This document shows positions 34,191-42,470 of a stretch of 43,498 nucleotides of DNA, piece by piece (the stretch's first letter is position 1; the number at the start of each line of letters is the position of its first letter). This DNA is from JAVBJV01 sp031546815 (GTDB lineage Bacteria; Pseudomonadota; Alphaproteobacteria; Acetobacterales; Acetobacteraceae). The notes beneath the pieces were generated by a model. That model saw nothing but the letters and a program-made list of their open reading frames with translations, made no database searches and was not told the origin of the DNA. Position numbers and translations under genes: made by a program. Location of the stretch: contig JAVBJV010000052.1 of assembly GCA_031546815.1 (NCBI GenBank), positions 1 through 43,498 on the forward strand, given 5' to 3'.

Positions 34191-34218
34191 AAAAAGGGGT
34201 CCGGCAGCGCCAGACCCC
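34191..34218 (-). terminator. Strong intrinsic terminator between rpmA and obgE
   Basis: On the minus strand GGGGTCTGGC pairs with GCCGGACCCC (one T-G pair) around a three-base loop and is followed directly by TTTTT. The stem occupies 34196-34218. It is among the cleanest terminators in the window and sits 38 bases after the rpmA stop. Confidence 0.85.
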
Positions 34219-34256
34219 CAAATCTTGCTAGTGGTGCGCGGAGTCGCGGCGCCGTA

Positions 34257-34523
34257 TTACTCGGCGGCCTGCGGCAGCGCATCCACATTCACGCGCACGC
34301 GATCGTCCTTGCGGTCGAAGCGGACCTTGCCTTCGATCAGCGCAAACAGCGTGTGGTCGCGGCCGACGCCGACATTGCTGCCCGGCTTCATCTTGGTGCC
34401 GCGCTGACGAACGATGATGTTGCCAGCCAGAACCGCTTCACCACCGAACTTCTTGACGCCGAGGCGCCGACCGGCTGAGTCGCGACCATTGCGGGAAGAA
34501 CCGCCGGCTTTCTTTTGTGCCAT
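34257..34523 (-). CDS. rpmA: 50S ribosomal protein L27
   Basis: L27 (88 aa) reaches into the peptidyl-transferase centre with its N-terminus, MAQKKAGGSSRNGRDS. The rest (RRLGVKKFGGEAVLAGNIIVRQRG) is canonical. It is read after rplU with an 18-base gap and is followed by a strong terminator. Confidence 0.98.
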   Translation of the reverse strand: MAQKKAGGSSRNGRDSAGRRLGVKKFGGEAVLAGNIIVRQRGTKMKPGSNVGVGRDHTLFALIEGKVRFDRKDDRVRVNVDALPQAAE

Positions 34524-34541
34524 AGTGTCCTACTCCCCTGA

Positions 34542-34856
34542 TCAGGCGGCTTTGATGCCAGTGACGCGCAGCACTGTCACGAACTGACGGTGCCCATTCT
34601 TGCGGCGGCTATTCTGCCGACGGCGCTTCTTGAAAATGATGATCTTTTCGTTACGCGTCTGGTGCAGCACGGTGGCTGTGACGGACGCGCCGGCGATCAC
34701 GGGGGCACCCAGCGTCAGGTTGCCTTCGCTGCCCATAGCGAGCACGTCGGTGAAGGTCACCGTTGCGCCTTCTTCGGCTTCCAGTTTTTCAACTTTCAGC
34801 ACGATATCCTGTGTAACGCGATACTGTTTCCCGCCGGTGCGGATGACTGCAAACAT
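34542..34856 (-). CDS. rplU: 50S ribosomal protein L21
   Basis: L21 (104 aa) begins MFAVIRTGGKQYRVT and contains IIIFKKRRRQNSRRKNGHRQ, both typical. I start at 34856; an upstream ATG at 34889 adds eleven residues not seen in the family. A good sigma-70-like promoter lies about 75-100 bases upstream. Confidence 0.98.
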   Translation of the reverse strand: MFAVIRTGGKQYRVTQDIVLKVEKLEAEEGATVTFTDVLAMGSEGNLTLGAPVIAGASVTATVLHQTRNEKIIIFKKRRRQNSRRKNGHRQFVTVLRVTGIKAA

Positions 34857-34931
34857 CGGCCTCAACCTCGAAAATACTACACCCGACAACGGGCACGGCG
34901 GCAGGGAAACCCCAACCGCCGGAGGCCGGGT

Positions 34932-34959
34932 TTATTACCCATCGCCCCCCGAGAGTCAA
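34932..34959 (-). promoter_or_regulatory. Sigma-70-like promoter of rplU-rpmA
   Basis: On the minus strand TTGACT (34954-34959) and TAATAA (34932-34937) are separated by 16 bases. Transcription would begin about 70 bases before rplU, giving a leader that can form a GC-rich hairpin (AACC...GGTT at about 34910-34932). Confidence 0.55.
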
Positions 34960-35039
34960 CGCACTTTCTGGGGCTTATTTACAGAACAGGAGTTGCAACA
35001 CCCGCCCAACCCCCCTATAGCACCGCCCCGAGACCTTGC

Positions 35040-35129
35040 GGAGGGGTGCCAGAGTGGCCGATCGGGGCGGTCTCGAAAACCGTTGTGCGTGCAAGCGTAC
35101 CGTGGGTTCGAATCCCACCCCCTCCGCCA
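35040..35129 (+). tRNA. tRNA-Ser (anticodon CGA)
   Basis: The 90-base gene begins GGAGGGG and ends CCCCTCC, G and encoded CCA. The anticodon arm is CGGT-CTCGAAA-ACCG, giving anticodon CGA. The long variable arm expected of tRNA-Ser (GTGCGTGCAAGCGTAC region) precedes the T arm GGGTTCGAATCCC. Confidence 0.95.
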
Positions 35130-35271
35130 TTCCCGAACGCCCCGACCTTATTTCCACCAACACTAAAGCCGCATCCAACCACGCCATCCGGGCTTCCGGT
35201 TATGGGGGTCGCTTCCCGCTCGTGCAGGTTCTATAACCTGCCGCCTGATCCCAATTTTGTTGATGTTCCCA

Positions 35272-36852
35272 ATGACCGAAACACCCGACTACCGCACCGT
35301 CAAAGCCTGGCCGTTCGAGGAAGCTGCGAAAATCGCGGCCCGCCTGGCGAAAGCGGGGAAACGGGAAGCCCTGTTCGAAACCGGCTATGGCCCGTCTGGC
35401 CTGCCGCATATCGGCACATTCGGTGAAGTCGCGCGCACGTCCTGGGTCCGGCATGCTTTCCAGCGCCTGTATCCCGACATCAAGACCCGTCTGATCGCCT
35501 TCAGCGACGATATGGACGGCCTGCGCAAGGTGCCCGACAACGTCCCCAACGGCGACCTGCTGCGCGGCGCGTTGGGAATGCCGCTGACCGCAGTCCCCGA
35601 TCCGTTCGGCACGCATTCCAGTTTCGGCGCGCATAACAATGCGCGGCTGTGCGCGTTCCTCGATTCCTTCGGGTTTGAATACGAATTCGTCTCGGCGACC
35701 GACTATTACAAGGCGGGCAAGTTCGACGCCGTTCTGAAGCGCGTGCTGGAACGCTACGACGCGATCATGGCGGTGATGCTGCCAACCCTGGGCGAGGAAC
35801 GTCAGTCCACCTACAGCCCCATCCTGCCGATCCATCCGCGCACCGGCCACGTGATGATGGTGCCGATCATCGAACGCAAGCTCGACGCGCATACCGTGGT
35901 CTGGAAAGACCCCGCATCGGGCGAAACGTTCGAAACCCCCGTCACCGGCGGGCATTGCAAGCTGCAGTGGAAGGCCGACTGGGCGATGCGCTGGGTCGCG
36001 CTCGACGTCGATTACGAGATGAACGGCAAGGACCTGATCCCCACGCGCGTGCTGTCGGGGCAGATTGCCGACATCCTCGGCGGGTCGATGCCGGAAGGGT
36101 TCAATTACGAACTGTTCCTCGACGACAAGGGACAGAAGATCAGCAAGTCCAAGGGCAACGGTCTGTCGGTGGAAGAATGGCTGACCTACGCGCCGCCGGA
36201 ATCGCTGGGCCTGTTCATGTATGGATCGCCGCAGCGCGCCAAGCGTCTGTTCTTCGACGTGATCCCCAAGGCGACCGACGAATATCTGGCGCACACCGAA
36301 AAGCTGGCGGTGACGAACGATCCCGCCAACCCGGCCTGGCACATTCATAACGGCGCGTTGCCGAACCATGGCGGCTCGCCGGTGTCGTTCACCATGCTGC
36401 TGAATATTGCGTCCGTCGCCAATGCGGACAACGCCGACATCCTGTGGGGCTTCCTGCGCCGTTATGTGCCGGATGCCTCGCCCGAGGCGATGCCGTTCCT
36501 GGCGGGGTTGGTCGATCGCGCTGTGCTGTACTATCGCGACTTCGTGAAGCCCGCGAAGAAGTTCCGCGCGCCCAGCGCCGTTGAACGCGCCGCGCTGGAA
36601 GACCTGTCGGCCACGCTGGCAAAAATCGCCGACGGCACCGATGCCGCGACATTGCAGAACGACGTGTTCGAAGTGGGCAAGCGCCACTTCGCGAAAGAGG
36701 CTCTGCGCGACTGGTTCGGCTGCCTGTATCAGGTTCTGCTGGGGCAGCAGGAAGGGCCACGCTTCGGCGGGTTCGTGGCGCTGTATGGGGTTTCGAACAC
36801 GGTGAAACTCATCAACGATGCGCTGGCCCGCACGGCAGGAGCCGAGGCGTGA
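35272..36852 (+). CDS. lysK: Lysyl-tRNA synthetase, class I
   Basis: This enzyme charges tRNA-Lys. It is the class I type (Rossmann fold), found in archaea and in some bacteria including many alphaproteobacteria, not the common class II LysS. The HIGH motif appears as LPHIGTFGE at about residue 44 and the KMSKS motif as KISKSKGNG at about residue 287. The 526-residue length fits. I choose ATG 35272 (MTETPDYRTVKAWPF); ATG 35263 and a TTG at 35257 are alternatives, and none has a clear ribosome binding site. The stop overlaps the start of the MprF-like gene (GTGA). Confidence 0.96.
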   Translation: MTETPDYRTVKAWPFEEAAKIAARLAKAGKREALFETGYGPSGLPHIGTFGEVARTSWVRHAFQRLYPDIKTRLIAFSDDMDGLRKVPDNVPNGDLLRGALGMPLTAVPDPFGTHSSFGAHNNARLCAFLDSFGFEYEFVSATDYYKAGKFDAVLKRVLERYDAIMAVMLPTLGEERQSTYSPILPIHPRTGHVMMVPIIERKLDAHTVVWKDPASGETFETPVTGGHCKLQWKADWAMRWVALDVDYEMNGKDLIPTRVLSGQIADILGGSMPEGFNYELFLDDKGQKISKSKGNGLSVEEWLTYAPPESLGLFMYGSPQRAKRLFFDVIPKATDEYLAHTEKLAVTNDPANPAWHIHNGALPNHGGSPVSFTMLLNIASVANADNADILWGFLRRYVPDASPEAMPFLAGLVDRAVLYYRDFVKPAKKFRAPSAVERAALEDLSATLAKIADGTDAATLQNDVFEVGKRHFAKEALRDWFGCLYQVLLGQQEGPRFGGFVALYGVSNTVKLINDALARTAGAEA

Positions 36853-38801
36853 AAGCCAAGCTGCTTGGTCTGCTGAAGACCTATGGCCTGACGGTGATCG
36901 GCCTGTGTCTGCTGGCCGCCGCCGTCTGGGTGGTGAAGGAAAAATTCGGCAACCTGCGGCTGTCGGAAATCAAGGGCGCGATGGACGCATTCCCGATGCG
37001 CTCGATCGTGCTGGCGGGGATGTGGACAGTTCTCGCCTATATCATCCTGACATTCTACGACCTGCTGGCGACGCGTTATGTGAAGCACCCGGTGTCGTAT
37101 CCGCGTGTCGCGCTGGCGGCGTGCTGTGCTTACACGTTTGCGCATAATCTTGGCTTTGCCACGGTGTCGGGCGCGGCGACGCGGTACCGGCTGTATGCGC
37201 AATGGGGGCTGACTCCGTTGCAGATCGCCGGTGTCGTGGCGTTCTGCAGCCTGACCTTCGGGCTGGGCGCCATGGTGCTTGGTGGCTTCGTGATGTTCAC
37301 CAATGCCGCCGATATCCCGATGTTCCGCGAATTGCCGACCTGGCTCTGCTACCTGATTGGGGCGGGGCTGTGGGCGGGCGCGGCAGCGTATATCTGCATC
37401 AGCATGTTCTGGCGTCGTCCGCTGCGCGGCTTCGGTGGCGAACTGATGCTGCCGGACGTAAAGATGGCAAGCGCGCAGGTGCTGCTGGCGACCGTGGATC
37501 TGGCTGCAACCGCGCTGATCTTCTGGGCACTGCTGCCCGAAGCGCCGGGGCTGACGTACTGGCATTTTCTGGGCGTGTATCTGTTCGCGTATTCGGCTGG
37601 GCTGGCGGCGCATCTGCCGGGCGGGATCGGCGTGTTCGACACCGCGATGGCCGTGGGTCTGTCTCCCTGGCTGCCTGCGCCGGTCATCTTTGCCGCGATC
37701 ATCATTTTCCGCCTGTGGTACTACCTGATCCCGATGGCGATTGCGGGCATCGCGTTCGCCGCGCACGAACTGCGCGGTGTGCGACGCTTTGCTGTTTCGG
37801 TCGATCCGTTTGTGGTGCCGATCCTGTCGGGCTTTACAGCGCTGGCCGGTGCGGTGCTGTTGTTCGAAGGCGCGCGCGGCGGTCACGACACCCTGACAAG
37901 CAGCTGGCTGCTGCAGCTCTCGAAACTTGGTGCAAGCCTGACCGGTGGGGCGCTGTTGCTGCTCGCCTGGGGGCTGCTGCGCCGGGTGACGATGGCGTGG
38001 ATCAGCGTGGAAGTGCTGCTGGTGGTGGGCGCCGTTCTGGCCGTCGTGAAAGGGGTGGACTGGTTCATCCCGGCCACATTGCTGGGCATGGCGCTGCTGT
38101 TATGGCCGTTCCGTGGCAGCTTCTATCGCGATACGCAGCTGAAGAACGAACCGTTCTCGCTGGGCGGCATCGTGCCGCTGCTGGCAGTGCTGGTGTGTTC
38201 GGTCGGGCTGGCGCTGTTCACCCATCGTCAGTTGACCGCCAAGGCGCAGGCCTGGTGGGAGATCCCGTTCCATCCCGAAGCGCCGCTGGAATTGCAGGCC
38301 AGTATCGTGCTGGGGGCGCTGGTGCTGCTGCTGGCGCTGTGGCGCATGCTGCGTCCCGCGCATGTCGAGGTATTACCCTTCGATGCGGCCGCACGCGCCG
38401 ATCTGGCCACACGCCGCATTTCGCTGCCGCCCGAGATCGCCAATTCGGACGTCGAATGCATCGTCTGGGGCGAGGCACGCAAGGCGGCGCTGGTGTATCG
38501 GCGTTATTCCAACATCTGGGTGGCGGTCGGCGACCCGGTGGGCGACGAGGCAGATCGTGTCTCGGCCATCTGGCGTTTCCGCGATCTGTGCGAACAGCAG
38601 GGAGTCGATCCGGCCATCTGGCTGGCGGGGCCGCGCTATCTGAAAGTGTATGGGGATATCGGCCTGTCCAGCTTTGCGCTTGGCAGCGACGGCCAGCCAC
38701 TGCCCGAACTGCGCACCGACACACCCGCCACCAACTGGTATCTGGTCTGCGAAGCCGAGCGCGACCTGACCACGCTGCTTCCCGTCCTGCCGCGGCTGTA
38801 A
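36849..38801 (+). CDS. MprF-like lipid flippase with shortened synthase domain
   Basis: MprF proteins transfer lysine or alanine from tRNA to phosphatidylglycerol and flip the product outward. Residues 1-320 form the flippase-like domain of multiple helices with the loop AHNLGFATVSGAATRYRLY and HLPGGIGVFDT, and more helices follow to about 510. Only about 130 residues of the DUF2156 synthase domain remain: VWGEARKAALVYRRYSN, VAVGDPVGDEADRV and the KVYGDIGLSSFALG segment are there, but the protein ends at residue 650, before the second acyltransferase-like half that family members have. It starts with GTG overlapping lysK by four bases. It may be a flippase or a lysK-coupled variant. Confidence 0.8.
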   Translation: MKAKLLGLLKTYGLTVIGLCLLAAAVWVVKEKFGNLRLSEIKGAMDAFPMRSIVLAGMWTVLAYIILTFYDLLATRYVKHPVSYPRVALAACCAYTFAHNLGFATVSGAATRYRLYAQWGLTPLQIAGVVAFCSLTFGLGAMVLGGFVMFTNAADIPMFRELPTWLCYLIGAGLWAGAAAYICISMFWRRPLRGFGGELMLPDVKMASAQVLLATVDLAATALIFWALLPEAPGLTYWHFLGVYLFAYSAGLAAHLPGGIGVFDTAMAVGLSPWLPAPVIFAAIIIFRLWYYLIPMAIAGIAFAAHELRGVRRFAVSVDPFVVPILSGFTALAGAVLLFEGARGGHDTLTSSWLLQLSKLGASLTGGALLLLAWGLLRRVTMAWISVEVLLVVGAVLAVVKGVDWFIPATLLGMALLLWPFRGSFYRDTQLKNEPFSLGGIVPLLAVLVCSVGLALFTHRQLTAKAQAWWEIPFHPEAPLELQASIVLGALVLLLALWRMLRPAHVEVLPFDAAARADLATRRISLPPEIANSDVECIVWGEARKAALVYRRYSNIWVAVGDPVGDEADRVSAIWRFRDLCEQQGVDPAIWLAGPRYLKVYGDIGLSSFALGSDGQPLPELRTDTPATNWYLVCEAERDLTTLLPVLPRL

Positions 38802-38812
38802 GTTACAGCCGC
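38792..38812 (+). terminator. Hairpin overlapping the stop of the MprF-like gene
   Basis: GCGGCTGTAA (38792-38801) and TTACAGCCGC (38803-38812) are perfect 10-base arms; the TAA stop codon lies in the left arm. GCGCACAGTTTCT follows, with only a short T-run. The lipoprotein gene converges from the other side, and the hairpin could serve both. Confidence 0.6.
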
Positions 38813-38832
38813 GCGCACAGTTTCTAAGGGTC

Positions 38833-39270
38833 CTAGCGGGGAATAAACCTTAGTACACTGGCTTCATTGACGCAGACCCGGCGCATGCGCCCCACCCGTT
38901 CGGGTTCCAGCGGACAGACCGTCATCTGGGTCAGCAGGAATTTCTGCGGGTCGAGCACCGCACGCAGGCCGCTGGGCAATGTGCCTTCCAGTTCGTCGGG
39001 CACCGTCATCACGCGGTTGCTGTTGTTCGGGCGAATCCGCACGCGCGGCGACTGGGTGGACGTATACACCCGCCCCGTCACGGCAAAGCAGTCATCGGGG
39101 AACGAGATCAGCGCCAGACACTGCGACTGTGGCGGCGGCGGAGGTGGTGGAGGCTCCTGGCACGCTGCCAGCAGAACCGGCAGGCCGATCGCGGCAATCA
39201 GACGGCACACAGCACGGCCGGAAGAACGTCGTCCTGCTGTTGCATGTTCAGTCCCGCCTGTCGCGATCAT
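38833..39270 (-). CDS. Putative lipoprotein with polyproline linker
   Basis: The 145-residue protein has a type II signal peptide ending in the lipobox LLAAC, followed at once by QEPPPPPPPPQSQ, a stiff proline spacer. The mature domain (about 90 residues) has four cysteines (QCLAL, DDCFAV, TVCPLEP and RRVCVNE) that could form two disulfides. I do not recognise a family. I start at 39270 (MIATGGTEHA); the frame is open for 38 codons further upstream without a lipoprotein-like N-terminus. It converges on the MprF-like gene. Confidence 0.7.
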   Translation of the reverse strand: MIATGGTEHATAGRRSSGRAVCRLIAAIGLPVLLAACQEPPPPPPPPQSQCLALISFPDDCFAVTGRVYTSTQSPRVRIRPNNSNRVMTVPDELEGTLPSGLRAVLDPQKFLLTQMTVCPLEPERVGRMRRVCVNEASVLRFIPR

Positions 39271-39501
39271 CCACCAAGCCCCCTGTCTCTCTACTCTCGA
39301 CGCGAGAACCCCGCAGGGGGTCGAACCGCGTCTTTCAACATGCCTGAAAACACAGACCCACGATAGACCATAACGTTCCGCCACCTCTGCCTAAAATTAC
39401 AAATCTTACGCGCGGCGCAAAAAGCAGGCTGCTGGAATATTTATGTATATCAACGAATTGACGGCCAAAGGCGCATCGCTAAAAATGGTATCGAAAATAC
39501 T

Positions 39502-39515
39502 TTGATCTAGATCAT
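39502..39515 (+). promoter_or_regulatory. FNR/FixK-type binding site upstream of the copper receptor operon
   Basis: TTGATCTAGATCAT departs by one base from the palindromic consensus TTGAT-N4-ATCAA bound by FNR/FixK/AadR-type regulators. It lies in the 39271-39562 divergent region, 47 bases before the DUF2946-like ATG. Oxygen-responsive or nitrosative control of copper uptake is a reasonable inference. Confidence 0.6.
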
Positions 39516-39562
39516 TGAGGCAGTGCCCAACTTGCTGCACAGACAGTCCGGCCTGTTAATGA

Positions 39563-40030
39563 ATGTTCAGGGATAATGTGTTGCAACCGCGTGTGAGCGC
39601 TCAAAAAACCGGGATCCTGCTGCGAACGCGCCGCTATCTGGCGCGTGCGAACAGTGCGATGCGTGGTTTGATCTGGCTCGCCTGCCTTGCCATGTTCCTG
39701 CATGTGGTGACACCGCGCGCACTGCCGATGGGTGCCTCTGCAACGCTGATCGACTTGCTGGGCGACGGACAGGCCTCGTTGTGCGTCGCAGCACATGCCG
39801 ACCGTTCCGCCAATTCGGAAACACCCGGAACCACCTATCAGGACGACTGCCGCCAGCATTGCCTGCTGACACAGGCGGGTGCCCTCTGGCTGCCGGGCCA
39901 TGGTGCAAGCGCACCGCTGCCGCTGCTGCTGGGCACGCTGCATGGTTACGACTTCTCGTCGCAACCGGCGACGCGGTTTGTCTGGCATGCCGGGTTCTCC
40001 CCGCGCGATCCCCCCTTCCCGATCGGCTGA
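39563..40030 (+). CDS. DUF2946-like small membrane/periplasmic protein
   Basis: The 155-residue protein has one hydrophobic segment (GLIWLACLAMFLHVV, about residues 34-50), then a cysteine- and histidine-containing periplasmic part (DDCRQHCLLTQAGA) and a C-terminal SPRDPPFPIG. This layout, with a cysteine motif and a proline-rich C-terminal end, resembles DUF2946 proteins that sit next to copper TonB receptors. The ATG at 39563 gives a long basic N-terminus; ATG 39659 is a shorter alternative. It probably shares a transcript with the receptor gene 102 bases downstream. Confidence 0.6.
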   Translation: MFRDNVLQPRVSAQKTGILLRTRRYLARANSAMRGLIWLACLAMFLHVVTPRALPMGASATLIDLLGDGQASLCVAAHADRSANSETPGTTYQDDCRQHCLLTQAGALWLPGHGASAPLPLLLGTLHGYDFSSQPATRFVWHAGFSPRDPPFPIG

Positions 40031-40037
40031 CTGTCAC

Positions 40038-40057
40038 CCCGGCACCAACCTGCCGGG
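40038..40057 (+). terminator. Intergenic hairpin before the TonB receptor
   Basis: CCCGGCA (40038-40044) and TGCCGGG (40051-40057) form a perfect 7-base stem with the loop CCAACC, without a T-tract. It may attenuate transcription or stabilise mRNA ends between the two genes. Confidence 0.35.
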
Positions 40058-40132
40058 CGCTTTCGGAACACTTCGGAGGGGGTCCATCTATCTGCCCACA
40101 CGCAGACAGGCGCGGATTCCATAGGAACAGAT

Positions 40133-42289
40133 ATGTCACGCTTTACCCTGCTGCAGACGGCTTCGGTCGCTGCATTGCTCGCAGCTTTCGCGCCCGTTGC
40201 CGCACACGCGCAACCCACCGTCACGCTGGCCCCCATCAACGTTCAGGCACAGGCGGCCGATCCGCTGGGCACCAGCAGCCTGTCCTCGGGCGATATCCGC
40301 GGCCAGCGCATGTCCACCCCCGACACCGCCGGTCTGCTGAGCGGCATTCCCGGTGTGAACATCATGTCCGCCGGTGCCACATCGGGCCTGCCCAGCATCA
40401 ACGGTTTCGCTGATGATCGTCTGCGCATCTCGGTCGACGGGATGGACCTGACGTCGTCGTGCGGCAACCACATGAACCCGCCGACCTCGTATATCGACCC
40501 GGCAAATGTCGGCGGCATCGACGTGATGGCCGGAATCACCCCGGTGCGTCTGGGCGGCGACAGCTTGGGCGGCACCATCGTGATCGACCCGGCCCCGCTG
40601 CCGTTTGCCGAAGCGGGCAAGGGTGTGCTGGTCAGCGGCAGTGCCTCGGCCATTTATCGCAGCGTGTCGGAAGGGCTGTCATTCTCGGGCACGGCCACGA
40701 TGGCGACGGAAGATGTCAGCATCAGCTACACGGGCGCCTGGAACCAGAACAACAACTACCAGCGCGGCGGCGACCATGTGGGCGTGATGTCGACCGAGAG
40801 CGAATCCTACACCCACGCGCTGGCGCTGGCCGTGCGCCGCAATGGCGACGTGCTCACCCTGCGCGGCGGGCTGCAGTACAACCCGTATCAGGGCTTCCCC
40901 AACCAGCGCATGGATTTGATCGACAATCAGGGTGCATTCCTGAACGCGCGCTATCAGGGCAGCTACGACTGGGGCAAGCTGGACGCCCGCGCCTTCTGGC
41001 AGCACGTCACGCACGAGATGAACTTCCTGGAAGACAAGGGCGGTCACGCAAACGGTGGCATGCCGATGCGCACGCGCGGCACCGACCTTGGCTATTCTCT
41101 GGCCGCCGAAATCCCCCTGAACGACCGCCACACCCTGCGGATCGGGAATGAACTGCGTTACTACATGCTGGACGACTGGTGGCCGCCGGTGGCCGGCAAG
41201 CCGATGATGAGCCCGGGCACGTACTGGAACATCAACAACGGCCAGCGCATCCGCCTTGGCACCTATGCCGAGCTGTCGACCCGCTGGACCGACCAGTGGA
41301 CCACGCTGCTGGGCCTGCGCAACGACACGGTGTGGATGGATACGGGCAATGCCGTGCCTTACTCCCCGGCCGACACAATCCGCTCCGGCATGATGCGCAT
41401 GGCGAACCCCGATGCGGCTGCGGCACGGGCCTTCAACGCGCAGGACCACGACCGGACCGATGTGAACTTCGACATCACCGCCATGGCGCGCTTCACGCCG
41501 GACACGTCGCAAACCTACGAATTCGGCTATGCGCGCAAGACCCGCTCGCCCAACCTGTATGAACGCTACGCCTGGGGCGTCGGCAACATGTCGAGCAGCA
41601 TGACAAGCTGGTTCGGCGATGCGAACGCCTATATCGGCAACATCAACCTGTCGCCCGAAGTCGCGCACACACTCAGCATCACCGGCAACTGGCACGACCC
41701 CGCCCGCGACGTGTGGGAAATCTCGGCCACGCCGTATGTCAGCTACGTGCAGGACTACATCGATGCGGACCGCGTCGGCCCGCTGGGCACCGACTTCGTG
41801 AAGCTGCGTTTCGCCAACCATGATGCACTGCTGTATGGCGTGAACGTCAGCGGTGCGGTGCGGCTGTATAACAGCGACGACTACGGCACCGTGCGCCTGC
41901 TGGCCAATGCCGGCATCGTGCGCGGCGAGAACCTGGACCGCCACGGCAACCTGTACCGGATGATGCCGCTGAACGGCCGTCTGGCGGTGCAGCACACGCT
42001 GGGCGGCTGGTCGAGCATGGTCGAAGTGAACGCCGTCGCCAGCAAGTCGGTGGTGGACGACAACCGCCAGGAACTGGAAACCCCGGGCTATGCGCTGCTG
42101 AACCTGCGCACGTCGTACACCTGGCGCAACCTGCGTGTGGACTTCGCGATCGAGAACGCGCTGGACCAGCGTTACTACTCGCCGATGGGCGGGGTGGACT
42201 TCACCGACTACAAGATGAACGGCAACGGCCCGAACCCGCTGGCGGGCCCCGGCCGGTCGTTCAATCTGGGGCTGACGGTCAGCTTCTGA
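40133..42289 (+). CDS. TonB-dependent copper receptor (OprC/NosA family)
   Basis: This outer-membrane beta-barrel (718 aa) imports copper using TonB energy. A signal peptide (to about residue 26) is followed by the plug domain (LLSGIPGVNIMSAG, SINGFADDRLRISVDGM) and the barrel, which ends in the outer-membrane signature NLGLTVSF. The plug segment SCGNHMNPPTSYI has the CxxxM spacing used for copper in OprC, and GGMPMRTRG is a methionine pair in the family's barrel site. A DUF2946-like gene and an FNR-type box lie upstream. A Rho-independent-like hairpin follows. Confidence 0.94.
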   Translation: MSRFTLLQTASVAALLAAFAPVAAHAQPTVTLAPINVQAQAADPLGTSSLSSGDIRGQRMSTPDTAGLLSGIPGVNIMSAGATSGLPSINGFADDRLRISVDGMDLTSSCGNHMNPPTSYIDPANVGGIDVMAGITPVRLGGDSLGGTIVIDPAPLPFAEAGKGVLVSGSASAIYRSVSEGLSFSGTATMATEDVSISYTGAWNQNNNYQRGGDHVGVMSTESESYTHALALAVRRNGDVLTLRGGLQYNPYQGFPNQRMDLIDNQGAFLNARYQGSYDWGKLDARAFWQHVTHEMNFLEDKGGHANGGMPMRTRGTDLGYSLAAEIPLNDRHTLRIGNELRYYMLDDWWPPVAGKPMMSPGTYWNINNGQRIRLGTYAELSTRWTDQWTTLLGLRNDTVWMDTGNAVPYSPADTIRSGMMRMANPDAAAARAFNAQDHDRTDVNFDITAMARFTPDTSQTYEFGYARKTRSPNLYERYAWGVGNMSSSMTSWFGDANAYIGNINLSPEVAHTLSITGNWHDPARDVWEISATPYVSYVQDYIDADRVGPLGTDFVKLRFANHDALLYGVNVSGAVRLYNSDDYGTVRLLANAGIVRGENLDRHGNLYRMMPLNGRLAVQHTLGGWSSMVEVNAVASKSVVDDNRQELETPGYALLNLRTSYTWRNLRVDFAIENALDQRYYSPMGGVDFTDYKMNGNGPNPLAGPGRSFNLGLTVSF

Positions 42290-42295
42290 CGCTTC

Positions 42296-42334
42296 CCCGG
42301 CAGGGCTGCACCCGCGCGGTGTGGCCTTGCCGGG
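42296..42334 (+). terminator. Imperfect hairpin after the TonB receptor
   Basis: CCCGGCAGGGCTGCACC can pair, with three mismatches, with GGTGTGGCCTTGCCGGG around a five-base loop. It starts seven bases after the receptor stop. A T-tract is lacking. Confidence 0.5.
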
Positions 42335-42470
42335 AGTCGACCACAAATGGTTGCCTTATCAAAATCAATTTCCGGAACTTTTTATTCCCATAATCTAGGG
42401 CTTCGCTTTTACCTCCAAAGTGTGTTCAATGCTGCCAAACAAAAACACGACCAAAGGGGAGAAGCTTAAT

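Noticed and set aside
40031..40132. A riboswitch before the TonB receptor
   Set aside because: Only about 100 bases are available, and no conserved cobalamin-type box or complex fold is visible; the receptor is of the copper family, and only a simple hairpin is present.
40679..42346. A 555-residue minus-strand frame opposite the TonB receptor
   Set aside because: It is an antisense frame without motifs, while the receptor has all family features.
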